64,000 nucleotides of DNA from Chitinivibrionales bacterium (GTDB taxonomy: Bacteria > Fibrobacterota > Chitinivibrionia > Chitinivibrionales > WJKA01), in assembly GCA_014728295.1 (NCBI GenBank), contig WJLW01000015.1, positions 62,001 through 126,000 on the forward strand, read 5' to 3'. The translations under genes were made by a program, and so were the position numbers. Positions 29,914 through 38,606 of this stretch are shown piece after piece. The notes beneath the pieces are model-generated. The model worked only from the letters and a program-made list of their open reading frames with translations. It was not told where the DNA came from and did no database searches. Position 1 is the first letter of the stretch; each line of letters begins with the position of its first letter.

Positions 29914-29958
29914 ATTTTGCATCGGAGGAACTTTTAACCCATTTACGAGGGAGGGAAC

Positions 29959-30816
29959 ATGCGCTTCCAGACTATAATGCTGTGCGCACTCTTAGTTGTC
30001 GGCTTTTCTGTAAGCTCACGTGCAGAGAAGGAAGCAAAAACGACCCGGAAAAAGGAGCCGGCGCAGGTTGCCGAAAAAGGCGAAGCCAAGCCAGAAGCTA
30101 AAGAGAAGGCAGCCAAAAAGGAAATCAAAAAGGCTGGGAGCAAAAAAGAAGAGAAATCCGGTGACTCAAAAAAACCAGAGAAAGCGGTAAAAAGCAAAGC
30201 GAAAAAAGAGGCGCCCGAAGCTGCAAAGGCACAATCACCAGAAAAATCATCTCCTGCGAAAAAAACCAAAAAGAATCCGAAAGCAACGGCTGAAAAACCG
30301 GCATCCCGGACGGAAAGCAAGAAAGCCTCCGTCAAAAAATCCGAACCGAAAATGAAAAAAGAGGCGACGGCCGCAAAAAAGACCGAAAAGAAAAAAGCCG
30401 TCAAGAAAGCACCTGTTGCCCCAAAAGCAAAGATGAAAAAAGCCAAAAAATCCTCTATGCGCAAAAAGCCTGCTTCCGGGAACATTCTAAAGGTAGCTCG
30501 TGCAGCAGCTTGCACCGAGATAGCCAACCACGAACCCAAAGGTAAAGCAAACGCATTTTCGCTCGATGAACTCCAGAGCAATAAAATTTATTGCTTCTCG
30601 CAAATTACCGGCGCACAAGGTGAAGCCAAGGTACATCACAAATGGTATCGCGACGGCAAACTTGTCGGTACAGTACCGCTTACTATTGCTTCCGCAAGCT
30701 ACCGCACTTACAGTTTGCGCGAAAAGGACGAACTTTCTGCGGGCAACTGGAAGGTTGAAATCGTCAACCCGGATACCGAAACGGTGATGGAGGAAGTTGC
30801 GTTCGAGATCCAGTAA
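29959..30816 (+). CDS. Exported Lys/Ala/Glu-rich protein with C-terminal DUF2914
   Basis: 285 residues. Signal peptide (MLCALLVVGFSVSSRAEKE), then ~140 residues of highly charged low complexity (KKEEKSGDSKKPEKAVK, reminiscent of histone H1 tails), then from ~185 a DUF2914 domain (LQSNKIYCFSQI, VHHKWYRDGKLVGTVPL, AGNWKVEIVNPD). DUF2914 is a periplasmic or surface beta domain of unknown function. The Lys-rich linker may bind peptidoglycan, LPS or nucleic acid, but this is speculation. SD GAGGGAGGG; own promoter and own terminator, so a single-gene unit. Confidence 0.8.
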   Translation: MRFQTIMLCALLVVGFSVSSRAEKEAKTTRKKEPAQVAEKGEAKPEAKEKAAKKEIKKAGSKKEEKSGDSKKPEKAVKSKAKKEAPEAAKAQSPEKSSPAKKTKKNPKATAEKPASRTESKKASVKKSEPKMKKEATAAKKTEKKKAVKKAPVAPKAKMKKAKKSSMRKKPASGNILKVARAAACTEIANHEPKGKANAFSLDELQSNKIYCFSQITGAQGEAKVHHKWYRDGKLVGTVPLTIASASYRTYSLREKDELSAGNWKVEIVNPDTETVMEEVAFEIQ

Positions 30817-30848
30817 CCATTTTGCACGTCGCATTGAAATCAACCCTG

Positions 30849-30888
30849 AAAGGCGGAAAAGCGCTTAGCGCTCCTTTCCGCCTTTTTC
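30849..30888 (+). terminator. Rho-independent terminator after the DUF2914 gene
   Basis: AAGGCGGAAAAGCGC and GCGCTCCTTTCCGCCTT form a long stem with loop TTA and a short T run. Confidence 0.85.
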
Positions 30889-31173
30889 GTTGCAAGGCGC
30901 AGGCTCACACCTGCTGTGAAAAAAGCACGTGCCCCGTCCAAACCGCTACCCGCTTTCCTTTTGCGGAATTTACCACTTTTATGGACGCCTTCTCTTGCTA
31001 ATGAGAAAAGCACGCAGTGCTATCCAGCGGCGGCTTTCCCCGTTTCCACCGGCATATTCGGTAACGGGAGTACCGGGCAATCGGCTTTGGTCACAGGAAA
31101 ATGCACTGCATTTTCGTATATTTGTAACTCGCGTCAAGAGTTTCGTTGTATCATGAAAACAGATACGTAACCT
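30889..31173. other. Intergenic region before DUF1622
   Basis: No gene seen. Its main feature is the palindrome at 31097-31115, followed by TATATT at 31117-31122, which could be a -10 element of the DUF1622 gene. Confidence 0.4.
31097..31115. promoter_or_regulatory. 19-bp perfect palindrome, likely operator
   Basis: GAAAATGCA-C-TGCATTTTC is perfectly symmetric. It lies 58 bp upstream of the DUF1622 start and directly abuts a TATATT sequence, a position suited to a repressor. The regulator is unknown. Confidence 0.5.
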
Positions 31174-31509
31174 ATGCGACATTATCTCGAAATACTCGAA
31201 TACGCCATCGGCGGCATCGGCATTGCAGTAATCGTGTGGGGAGTTATCATCAGCATAATTCAGTTGGCGGTACTGGAGACAAAGCGGACGCGGGGAATAA
31301 ACATTTGCAAACCACGTGAACTGATCAGGCTGCATCTCGGGTCGTATTTGTTGCTGGGACTGGAAATACTGGTTGCCGCCGACATTATTCGCACCGTGAT
31401 TACCCCGTCTATTGAGGAACTGATAGTTCTCGGTTCAATCGTTGCGATACGTACCGTACTCAACTATTTCCTCAATAAGGAATTAGGTGCGCACAATTGC
31501 GGCGACTGA
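31174..31509 (+). CDS. DUF1622 membrane protein
   Basis: 111 residues, three membrane helices (GGIGIAVIVWGVIISIIQL, YLLLGLEILVAADIIRTVI, ELIVLGSIVAIRTVLNYFLN). The phrase LGLEILVAADIIRTV is characteristic of DUF1622. Function unknown. No strong ribosome site precedes the ATG. A perfect palindrome lies upstream. The GH15 gene follows after 105 bp on the same strand and may be co-transcribed. Confidence 0.8.
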   Translation: MRHYLEILEYAIGGIGIAVIVWGVIISIIQLAVLETKRTRGINICKPRELIRLHLGSYLLLGLEILVAADIIRTVITPSIEELIVLGSIVAIRTVLNYFLNKELGAHNCGD

Positions 31510-31614
31510 GTTTTTTCGAATACGCAAGGAGTTCGTTCCTCGCACCCCCATTACACTGAGGACCGGGGCAAATTGCATATTCGAGGGAAATTCCAACTAA
31601 AGGATCACCTGCAG

Positions 31615-33456
31615 ATGGCCTACCAAAAAATCGAAAATTACGCAATGATCGGCGACATGCATTCGGTCGCGCTGATAAGCATAGCGGGCTCGATCGACTG
31701 GTTTTGCTACCCCCGCTTTGACTCACCCAGTGTGTTCGCTGCGATGCTCGATGACAAAAAAGGCGGCAGCTTCTCGATATCTCCAAAGAAGGATTCGGTC
31801 ACGCCAAAGCAGTTTTACTGGCCGGAAACCAATGTGCTGATAACCCGCTTTCTCAGCCCCGACGGCGTGGGTGAAATATCCGACTTCATGGCGGTATCCG
31901 AAAAGCACGACCCGCACAATCCGCACAATCACCGGCGACTGTATCGCATGGTTAAGCAGGTGCGCGGGAGTATGACATTTCAATTGACGTGTGAACCGGC
32001 ATTCAATTATGCCCGCGACAAAATGACTTTTTCGCCTACTCCGACCGGTGTAGCCTTAATTTCCGACAGCCGGGCAATGCAGCTTTCGGCAAATGTGCAG
32101 CTTGACATTACAGATGCAGGCTGCTATTCGGAATTTACGCTTGAAGAAGGCGGGCAGGTACTATTCGTACTTCAGGAACGTTGCGAGCAATGTGCGACAG
32201 AGGGAATCACACCAAATGAAGCCGGTGACGAATTCAACGAAACAGTTGCCTACTGGCGGTCCTGGATATCTCAGTGCACCTATACCGGGCGCTGGCGTGA
32301 GATGGTCTATCGTTCGGCACTGGCGCTCAAACTGCTTACGTATAAGCCTACCGGCGCCATTGTTGCGTCACCGACGTGCAGTCTCCCCGAAACACTGGGC
32401 GGCGAGCGTAACTGGGACTATCGCTATACCTGGATTCGAGATGCGGCATTTACGCTCTACGGGCTGCTACGCATTGGCTTCACCGAAGAGGCCGGTCAAT
32501 TCATGAAGTGGCTCGAAGCGCGTTGTCACGAATTGAATCCCGACGGCTCGCTGCAAATAATGTACGGCATCAATGGTGAGCATAAGCTGGAGGAGCAGAA
32601 ACTGGATCACCTGGACGGCTATCGCGGTTCTCGCCCCGTGCGCATCGGTAATGCCGCATACAATCAACTGCAACTTGACATTTACGGCGAATTGATGGAT
32701 TCCGTCTATCTCTACAACAAATATGGAAGCCCGATATCTTATGATTTGTGGAGCCATCTGCGCAGGCTGACCAACTGGGTATGCAGAAACTGGAACCAGC
32801 CCGACGAAGGCGTGTGGGAGACCCGCGGCGGCAAACGCCATTTTGTGTATTCCAAAGTCATGTGCTGGGTGGCGCTTGACCGGGCAATACGCCTGGCGGA
32901 TAAGCGTTCGTTTCCATCCGAACGCTCTGAGTGGCTCACGGTACGCGACAGGATATACGAAACCATAATGGAGCAAGGCTGGAATGCAAAACGCGCTGCC
33001 TTCGGCCAGTATTTCGGCAGCGAAACACTGGATGCTGCAAATCTCATTATGCCGCTGGTGTTCTTTTTATCCCCCACCGATCCGCGCATGATCAGCACGC
33101 TGGATGCAATTCTGGAATCGCCGCAGAACGGCGGACTTGTCTCCGACAGTCTGGTTTACCGATACAACATTGACCAATTCAACGACGGTCTGAAAGGCAC
33201 AGAGGGTACCTTCAACATATGTTCATTCTGGCTGGTGGAGGCACTTACCCGTGCGGGTCGACTCGACAGAAAGCGACTTGAGCGCGCCCGACTGATATTC
33301 GAGCAGATGCTGGGCTATGCAAACCATGTAGGACTATACGCCGAGGAGACCGGCCCCACCGGTGAAGGACTGGGCAATTTTCCGCAGGCATTTACTCATC
33401 TGGCCTTGATAAGTGCGGCATTTAATCTTGATCGTGCCCTGGGGAGCAAAAAGTAG
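31615..33456 (+). CDS. Glycoside hydrolase family 15 protein (glucoamylase/trehalase-like)
   Basis: 613 residues, cytoplasmic (no signal peptide). The N-terminal beta-sandwich begins [33 protein letters not shown], and the (alpha/alpha)6 barrel begins near ~230 with [24 protein letters not shown]. The general acid is Glu402 in [12 protein letters not shown]; the second acidic residue is near [18 protein letters not shown]. This group includes bacterial trehalases and alpha-glucosidases, so a role in trehalose or glycogen-type glucan turnover is likely. The start at 31615 has AAAGGA upstream. Confidence 0.9.
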   Translation: MAYQKIENYAMIGDMHSVALISIAGSIDWFCYPRFDSPSVFAAMLDDKKGGSFSISPKKDSVTPKQFYWPETNVLITRFLSPDGVGEISDFMAVSEKHDPHNPHNHRRLYRMVKQVRGSMTFQLTCEPAFNYARDKMTFSPTPTGVALISDSRAMQLSANVQLDITDAGCYSEFTLEEGGQVLFVLQERCEQCATEGITPNEAGDEFNETVAYWRSWISQCTYTGRWREMVYRSALALKLLTYKPTGAIVASPTCSLPETLGGERNWDYRYTWIRDAAFTLYGLLRIGFTEEAGQFMKWLEARCHELNPDGSLQIMYGINGEHKLEEQKLDHLDGYRGSRPVRIGNAAYNQLQLDIYGELMDSVYLYNKYGSPISYDLWSHLRRLTNWVCRNWNQPDEGVWETRGGKRHFVYSKVMCWVALDRAIRLADKRSFPSERSEWLTVRDRIYETIMEQGWNAKRAAFGQYFGSETLDAANLIMPLVFFLSPTDPRMISTLDAILESPQNGGLVSDSLVYRYNIDQFNDGLKGTEGTFNICSFWLVEALTRAGRLDRKRLERARLIFEQMLGYANHVGLYAEETGPTGEGLGNFPQAFTHLALISAAFNLDRALGSKK

Positions 33457-33759
33457 CGACCTGAGATGACCTTCGGTTAAAGGCCCGATCCCACAGCCGC
33501 ATAGTGCACTTTCCTTTCACGCACCGGCAACGATAAAAATGCATCGATTCCAGTTGCAGCCGCGAGTGGAACGAATGAGCATGCTGCGCCATTCGCAAGG
33601 CGGGCGGATGACCAGCTTTTCGGGGCGATGAAATTGTTGCATTGGGATACTCATAGTTGCCGGTCACGCAGACTCGAAGGCACGAAGTTCAATTTTACCT
33701 GCAGCCGGTTCCGCAATGAGACTGTCCAGCCTGTATAATCCAAACACGAAGAGACACGA

Positions 33760-33777
33760 CGATGCATAAACGCATCA
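33760..33777. promoter_or_regulatory. Operator site A1 (CGATGC-N6-GCATCA)
   Basis: Matches the TGATGC-N6-GCATCA sites beside the sigma-54 activator at 45.85-45.9 kb in 11 of 12 positions. It lies about 250 bp upstream of the first DUF5320 gene. Confidence 0.6.
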
Positions 33778-33781
33778 CACA

Positions 33782-33799
33782 GAATGCGAGAATGTATCA
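33782..33799. promoter_or_regulatory. Operator-like site A2 (GAATGC-N6-GTATCA)
   Basis: A weaker copy, 9 of 12 positions, centred 22 bp (two helical turns) from A1. A further half-site GCATCA lies at 33814-33819, about two turns on. Confidence 0.45.
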
Positions 33800-34011
33800 A
33801 TTATGCTTCATTTGCATCACCTAAGTTGTTGTGTGTGCACGACCGTCTCCAGTTGGTTCAAGCAGTATCATAAACGTAAATTCATAATTTTGAATTACTT
33901 ACCTACGTCGATGGGCACTGCGACCAAAACTCTTCATGTTTGTGCACGCAATTTGATGTAGAGTTTTGTTCAGATCAGAAATAGACATATTCAATCAACC
34001 AGGAGGTACAC

Positions 34012-34353
34012 ATGCCAGGTGGTGATAGAACAGGACCATGGGCAATGGGTGCGATGACAGGCAGAGCGGAAGGCTTTTGCACGGGCAAACCGGTTCCGGG
34101 ATATGCCAGTTATGCGCAGGGGCACGGTTTCGGTCGTGGTTTTCGCGGCGGCGGACGCGGCAAAGGTTGTGGCATGCAATATGGACGCGCCAGCACGCCC
34201 GGCTGGTTTCCCGGCGTTGCTTATCCCGCTCCAACGCAGGAACAGGAAATGGAAATGCTGAAAAGTCATTCAGCCGTACTCGAAAACCAACTTGCAGCAG
34301 TAAAACAACGACTCCAAAGCATACATGATGGGTCAACTCAACAAAGTAAATAA
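34012..34353 (+). CDS. DUF5320-domain protein
   Basis: 113 residues. The N-terminus (MPGGDRTGPWAMGAMTGRAEGFC) is the DUF5320 signature, followed by a Gly/Arg-rich stretch (GHGFGRGFRGGGRGKGCG) and a C-terminal coiled helix (EQEMEMLKSHSAVLENQLAAVKQRLQSI). DUF5320 proteins recur with NifX-like and ferredoxin-MinD proteins in anaerobes; function unknown. Strong SD AGGAGG. First gene of the ORP-like arm A, downstream of the palindromic operators; it overlaps the ferredoxin gene by 29 bp. Confidence 0.82.
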   Translation: MPGGDRTGPWAMGAMTGRAEGFCTGKPVPGYASYAQGHGFGRGFRGGGRGKGCGMQYGRASTPGWFPGVAYPAPTQEQEMEMLKSHSAVLENQLAAVKQRLQSIHDGSTQQSK

Positions 34354-34528
34354 ATCATTAAGCTCACTGCGCATTGATTACGAAAAATGCACCGGCTGCG
34401 GCAAATGCGCAGAAGTATGTGTCGTGGACGGGGTTGTTCTTGAATACGGAAAGGCCGTATTTAATATCAAATGTAAAGAATGCGGAGTGTGCGTGCTGAA
34501 GTGCCCCGAAAATGCTCTGGAGCTTTGA
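34325..34528 (+). CDS. Small 2[4Fe-4S] ferredoxin
   Basis: 67 residues with two clusters: CTGCGKCAEVC and CKECGVCVLKCPENA, where the first lacks the usual Pro after the fourth Cys (CVVDG). It begins inside the DUF5320 gene (29-bp overlap), implying coupled translation. ATG 34325 or 34328 can start it. A low-potential electron carrier, probably feeding the ferredoxin domains of the MinD-type ATPases or the assembly of a metal cluster on the NifX-like proteins. Confidence 0.85.
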   Translation: MMGQLNKVNKSLSSLRIDYEKCTGCGKCAEVCVVDGVVLEYGKAVFNIKCKECGVCVLKCPENALEL

Positions 34529-34721
34529 ATGGTTTTGGTATTCACTTCGCACACTTTTGAGCATGACCATTCGGCAATCTCAACCTCAAGCTTCATAAAA
34601 CCGCAGCGCCGGCAGGAGGGACACGTTGAGTGATGTTAGATGCAAGGGAAGTCTGACATAAAACTCCGGCCGGCGACGGCGGTATTTTCGACAGGTTTTT
34701 TTATGTACGTTAACGGAAATT

Positions 34722-35456
34722 GTGCGCGTGAACATCAAGATACTTTTTGATAACTATTCCGGCAATGAGCGTCTGCGTATCGGATGGGGCGTTTCGTTCC
34801 TCATTGATGAAACCATTTTGTTTGATACCGGCGAAAACGGCGACTGGTTGCTGCACAATATGGATTTGCTGAATGTCGACATCAGCAAATTAGCAGCAGT
34901 GGTCATATCACATGATCACTGGGACCATACCGGCGGGCTGGCAACGCTGCTTGCAAACAAAAACGGCCTGCTTGTTTACGGATGCGAAGGATTCAGTCCG
35001 GAATTTTGCGCGATGGTCCAGCATGCAGGCGGCAAGCTTATGGAGTACCGGCATTCGATCGAAATTGCCCCCCATATTTACGTTAGCGGGGAGATAACCG
35101 GTGAATACAAGCAAGCGCCCATTTCCGAACAAGCACTGATTGTTGAGGAAAACAACGACATAACCATTATCACCGGCTGTGCACATGCCGGCATATGCCG
35201 GGTTGTCGGCAGAATTCAGGAGGAATTCCCCGGCAGAGAAATCCGCCTGCTTATGGGGGGCTTCCATCTGATGACGGAACAGATTGCGGATATACATAAA
35301 ATTGCCCATGATCTCAGACTGCTGGGTATTCAAAACGTGGGCCCGACACATTGCTCGGGAGAAGCAGCTATTGACATTTTCAAAACAATATTTGGAAAAC
35401 ACTGCATCGCAATACAAACAGGACTGATGCTGGATACACATCGACTGCCGGCGTGA
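34722..35456 (+). CDS. MBL-fold metallohydrolase (COG1237-like)
   Basis: 244 residues. Metallo-beta-lactamase fold with the metal motif SHDHWDHTGG, a later ligand His in TGCAHAGICR and MGGFHL, and PTHCSGE near the end. It resembles the COG1237 group annotated as dihydropteridine-aminobenzene phosphate synthase-like; in anaerobe clusters this group appears beside NifX/MinD proteins. Start is GTG at 34722 with no clear SD; a second in-frame GTG follows two codons later. 193 bp after the ferredoxin gene and before the second DUF5320 gene. Confidence 0.82.
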   Translation: MRVNIKILFDNYSGNERLRIGWGVSFLIDETILFDTGENGDWLLHNMDLLNVDISKLAAVVISHDHWDHTGGLATLLANKNGLLVYGCEGFSPEFCAMVQHAGGKLMEYRHSIEIAPHIYVSGEITGEYKQAPISEQALIVEENNDITIITGCAHAGICRVVGRIQEEFPGREIRLLMGGFHLMTEQIADIHKIAHDLRLLGIQNVGPTHCSGEAAIDIFKTIFGKHCIAIQTGLMLDTHRLPA

Positions 35457-35539
35457 AGCCGCAGTTTGGTGATGCCGGCATCACGACAACAAACGTCTTA
35501 CACCACGCCAGACAGAGACATCGAAAACAGGAGGTAGCT

Positions 35540-35830
35540 ATGCCCCGAGGTGATGGAACCGGACCCTGGGGATGGGGCGCCGGAACAGGCAGAAGAATGG
35601 GCGGATGCCGGAGACTTTTCACTCCTGGCGGAAGATTGCGTTTTCACCGCATCGGCATAGCGAGTGCGCTCATACCGATTGCTGGTGCAGCCCTGAAAGA
35701 TGCCTTGAATCCTGCAGGCTATCTGCAAACCTTTGTGCGCAAAATGCTCTCGCAACAATCCAGCAGCAATCGCAAAAAAGTTGATGCTCATTATACTGTA
35801 TTCGATGAGATTCGGGACAGGTCTGTTTAA
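35540..35830 (+). CDS. Second DUF5320-domain protein
   Basis: 96 residues. N-terminal signature MPRGDGTGPWGWGAGTGRRMGG, then a basic and weakly hydrophobic region (RIGIASALIPIAGAALKDAL) and a polar tail (QQSSSNRKKVDAHYTVFDE). Unlike the first copy it has no coiled coil. The start at 35540 has AGGAGG 5 nt upstream; a longer frame from 35453 is not supported. It lies 30 bp before the first MinD-type ATPase. Confidence 0.75.
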   Translation: MPRGDGTGPWGWGAGTGRRMGGCRRLFTPGGRLRFHRIGIASALIPIAGAALKDALNPAGYLQTFVRKMLSQQSSSNRKKVDAHYTVFDEIRDRSV

Positions 35831-35860
35831 AAAAACGGATATGGTCGAAAGGTGTGTTTC

Positions 35861-36730
35861 ATGAATATCGCGGTCGCCAGCGGCAAAGGAGGAACCGGCA
35901 AAACGACGGTTTCAACTAATCTTGCCTGGGTGCTTTCGCAGCGGGGCCATTGCGTTGCCTATCTGGATTGCGACGTCGAAGAACCCAACGGGCATCTGTT
36001 CCTCAAACCGGACATCACCGAAAAGCGCCAGGTGAGTATCCCCGTGCCGCTTATTGACGAGAGTGCATGCGACGGCTGCGGTCAGTGTGCTCAAATTTGT
36101 CAATTCAATGCGATTGTGTGTCTGGGCGGCAAAGCAATGGTTTTTCCGGAGCTGTGTCATGGCTGCGGGGGCTGCAGCTTAGTCTGTCAGCAGCTTGCGA
36201 TCTCCGAGCGCAGCAGGTCAATCGGTGTTGTTGAATCAGGAGCGTGCGGGTCGATTTCATTCGCGCAGGGAAAACTTGACGTCGGTGTTGCGATGAGTCC
36301 CCCGCTTATACGCGAGGTCGTGGCCGGTCCGCGCTGCCAAAACATCGCGATCATTGATGCGCCTCCGGGGACATCATGTCCGGTAATTACCTCATTGAGC
36401 AAAGCCGATTTTGTTCTTCTGGTAACGGAACCAACGCCATTCGGCCTGCACGACCTCAAGCTCGCCATTGACATGGTGGAAGCAGTAGCATTGCCGTTTG
36501 GTGTTGTCGTTAACAGGCATAGCCCCGAAAATCAAAGTGCCCGTCGGGTTTGTAGCGAGCGAAATGCTCCGATCTTATGCGAAATACCCGACGATAGAAA
36601 GATTGCCGAGGTGTATTCGAACGGCAATCTTGCATCGCAGAAGCTACCGGAATATGCCGCGCTGACAACGTCGCTCTGGAGCAAGGTAGCTGCGCAGCTC
36701 AGATCGGCACGGCCGGCATCACTGCCATGA
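35861..36730 (+). CDS. MinD/Mrp-superfamily P-loop ATPase with inserted ferredoxin domain (1)
   Basis: 289 residues. Deviant Walker A at the N-terminus (SGKGGTGKTTVSTN), YLDCDVEEPNGHLFL, then an insert at ~60-115 with two clusters (CDGCGQCAQIC; CHGCGGCSLVC), then IIDAPPGTSCPVI and VTEPTPFGLHDLKLA. This is COG1149, one of the pair found with NifX/ORP proteins, where the ATPases are thought to drive cluster loading. SD AAAGGTG; start 35861. Paralogue of the gene at 36.8 kb. Confidence 0.9.
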   Translation: MNIAVASGKGGTGKTTVSTNLAWVLSQRGHCVAYLDCDVEEPNGHLFLKPDITEKRQVSIPVPLIDESACDGCGQCAQICQFNAIVCLGGKAMVFPELCHGCGGCSLVCQQLAISERSRSIGVVESGACGSISFAQGKLDVGVAMSPPLIREVVAGPRCQNIAIIDAPPGTSCPVITSLSKADFVLLVTEPTPFGLHDLKLAIDMVEAVALPFGVVVNRHSPENQSARRVCSERNAPILCEIPDDRKIAEVYSNGNLASQKLPEYAALTTSLWSKVAAQLRSARPASLP

Positions 36731-36844
36731 CGCCGGACTATATGCGCAGCTATCGTCAAAGGTAAGAATTTCAATACTTGTTGAGTTGTTTGCAATTCAA
36801 GATGTCACCCCGGCTCTAATCGGGAATTCAATATACGCTTCACT

Positions 36845-37744
36845 ATGAAAGAAATTGTCATCATCAGCGGCAAAGGCGGCACCGGCAAAACAAGCCTGGT
36901 CGCCTCATTTGCAGCTCTTGCTCAAAACGCCGTGCTTGCCGATTGTGACGTAGATGCCGCAGACCTGCACCTCATCCTGACCCCCAGGGTACAGCAAACC
37001 CACCCATTCAGCGGCGGCAAGCAGGCTACCATCATAGCTGAAAAATGCACCGGCTGCGGTAAATGCAGTGAATTGTGCCGCTTTGAGGCCATTTCGCAGA
37101 TTCCGGCGACAGGAACAACCAGGCAAGCAGTGTATCACATCGATCCTGTTGCCTGTGAGGGGTGCGGCGTGTGTGCCTGGTTCTGCCCGGATAAGGCAAT
37201 TGATTTCAGCGACGCAATTAACGGACACTGCTACCTTTCCGACACGCGCTACGGACCGATGGTGCATGCCGGACTCGGAATTGCCCAGGAAAACTCCGGC
37301 AAACTGGTTACTCTTGTCAGAAAAAAAGCGCGTGAAATTGCGGAAAGGGACGGGAAAGAATTTATACTCGTCGACGGATCGCCCGGCATCGGTTGCCCGG
37401 TTATTGCCTCAATTACCGGTGCAGACCTGGTGCTCATAGTAACGGAACCGACGCTGTCCGGAGAACATGATCTCAAGCGCGTAGCGCAACTCGTTACGTA
37501 TTTTAAGATACCGGCGCTGGTATGCATCAATAAATACGATCTGAATCCGGTGATTTCCGATCGCATCATTCGGGATGCACAACAGCGTGGCAGTGCGATT
37601 GCCGGAAAGGTGCGCTATGATACCGTCTTCAGCACGGCTCAATCTCTGATGCAACCTGTCGTCGAAATTGACGGCAGCAAGACCGCAGAGGAGGTGACGG
37701 ACATCTGGTGCACGTTGCTTGACATTTGCACTTCTCGTGCCTGA
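36845..37744 (+). CDS. MinD/Mrp-superfamily P-loop ATPase with inserted ferredoxin domain (2)
   Basis: 299 residues, same build: Walker A (SGKGGTGKTSLVA), LADCDVDAADLHL, two clusters at ~60-115 (CTGCGKCSELC; CEGCGVCAWFC), VDGSPGIGCPVI, VTEPTLSGEHDLKRV. The two ATPases are divergent paralogues and may act as a heterodimer, as MinD-type proteins dimerise across ATP. There is no clear SD at 36845. 114 bp separates it from the first copy. Confidence 0.9.
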   Translation: MKEIVIISGKGGTGKTSLVASFAALAQNAVLADCDVDAADLHLILTPRVQQTHPFSGGKQATIIAEKCTGCGKCSELCRFEAISQIPATGTTRQAVYHIDPVACEGCGVCAWFCPDKAIDFSDAINGHCYLSDTRYGPMVHAGLGIAQENSGKLVTLVRKKAREIAERDGKEFILVDGSPGIGCPVIASITGADLVLIVTEPTLSGEHDLKRVAQLVTYFKIPALVCINKYDLNPVISDRIIRDAQQRGSAIAGKVRYDTVFSTAQSLMQPVVEIDGSKTAEEVTDIWCTLLDICTSRA

Positions 37745-37787
37745 ATATGCACAGCCCGTGTGATCAACCCAACGAGCAATTCTTACC

Positions 37788-38606
37788 ATGCACAATGTTA
37801 GCCGGACAGACGTTCAGCATCTGCACACCTTTTTCGCCGACTATGTCCTGGGCTACTATGGCGATGATCGGGAAGTTAATGAAGCCATCAAGATAAAAGA
37901 GGACCATTCCCGGCGCGTCGTGCGGGAAATGCTTGACATTGCCGACTCACTCAATCTCAGGGAAGAGCAGCGGTGCATTGCCGAAATAGTGGCATTGTTG
38001 CATGACATCGGCAGATTTGAGCAATATCGACAGTATCGCACATTCGCCGATGCAAAATCCAAAAATCATGCGCATCTGGGCGTTATTGCCCTGGTCAACC
38101 ACGATGTCATGCGTCATCTTTATTCCGACGACGGCGATCTCATTTTGAACGTTATTTCTCACCATAATGTTCTGCGTATCCCGCCGTCCCGGGACAATGA
38201 ATATCTGATGTATCTCAAAATGCTGCGTGATGCCGACAAGATAGATATTTTGCATGTGCTTTCAAAATATTATCTTAGTGATAGCCAATCCCGGGTGCCC
38301 GCGCTCGAATTGGACCTTGCGGACGATCCGGTGGTATCAGACAGGATTTTCGATGAAATCGTCCGGGGAAACAACGCGCAGCTCAAAGACGTCGAAACCT
38401 TAAACGATTTCAAAGCCCTGCAAATGGCGTGGGTCTTTGACATCAATTTTCAGCGAGCATTCGAAATTGTCCGGCAACGCAGCTATCTAAAGCGCTTATA
38501 CGAAAGCATGCCACATTCCGAACGCATCAACCTCATATATGCAGCCACTTCAGAATACCTGGAAAGGAAATGCGGAGATGACCGATCCGTTAACGCCGTA
38601 CGGTAA
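37788..38606 (+). CDS. HD-domain phosphohydrolase-like protein
   Basis: 272 residues. HD domain at ~30-150: EDHSRRVVREML, IVALLHDIGRFEQYRQYRTF, NHAHLGVIAL, ISHHNVLRIP, LKMLRDADKIDIL. These supply the H..HD..D ligands. It belongs to the broad HD group of nucleotide phosphohydrolases; substrate unknown. It starts 43 bp after the second MinD ATPase and overlaps the next gene by 29 bp, so it may be in the same operon as arm A, although its link to that system is not obvious. Confidence 0.8.
   Translation: MHNVSRTDVQHLHTFFADYVLGYYGDDREVNEAIKIKEDHSRRVVREMLDIADSLNLREEQRCIAEIVALLHDIGRFEQYRQYRTFADAKSKNHAHLGVIALVNHDVMRHLYSDDGDLILNVISHHNVLRIPPSRDNEYLMYLKMLRDADKIDILHVLSKYYLSDSQSRVPALELDLADDPVVSDRIFDEIVRGNNAQLKDVETLNDFKALQMAWVFDINFQRAFEIVRQRSYLKRLYESMPHSERINLIYAATSEYLERKCGDDRSVNAVR

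Larger units (their letters stand above)
33457..34011. other. Intergenic region with operator cluster upstream of the DUF5320/MinD arm
   Basis: 555 bp with no gene. It holds TATAAT at 33734-33739 (no good -35), the palindromes at 33760-33819, and a degenerate GTGCACG-N4-TTGAT at 33942-33957. The first ~250 bp after the GH15 gene show nothing notable. Confidence 0.5.

Noticed and set aside
29682..29958. TPP riboswitch upstream of the Cys-less TenA
   Set aside because: No THI-box-like conserved sequence was found here or before the TenA at 56.7 kb.
29943..30581. 212-codon antisense frame opposite the Lys/Ala-rich DUF2914 gene
   Set aside because: Its Phe/Ser-rich composition is the direct complement of Lys/Ala codons, not a real protein.
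33942..33957. GTGCACG-N4-TTGAT as sigma-54 promoter of arm A
   Set aside because: The key GG and GC dinucleotides are TG and GA, so it fails the basic rule; kept only as a weak candidate.
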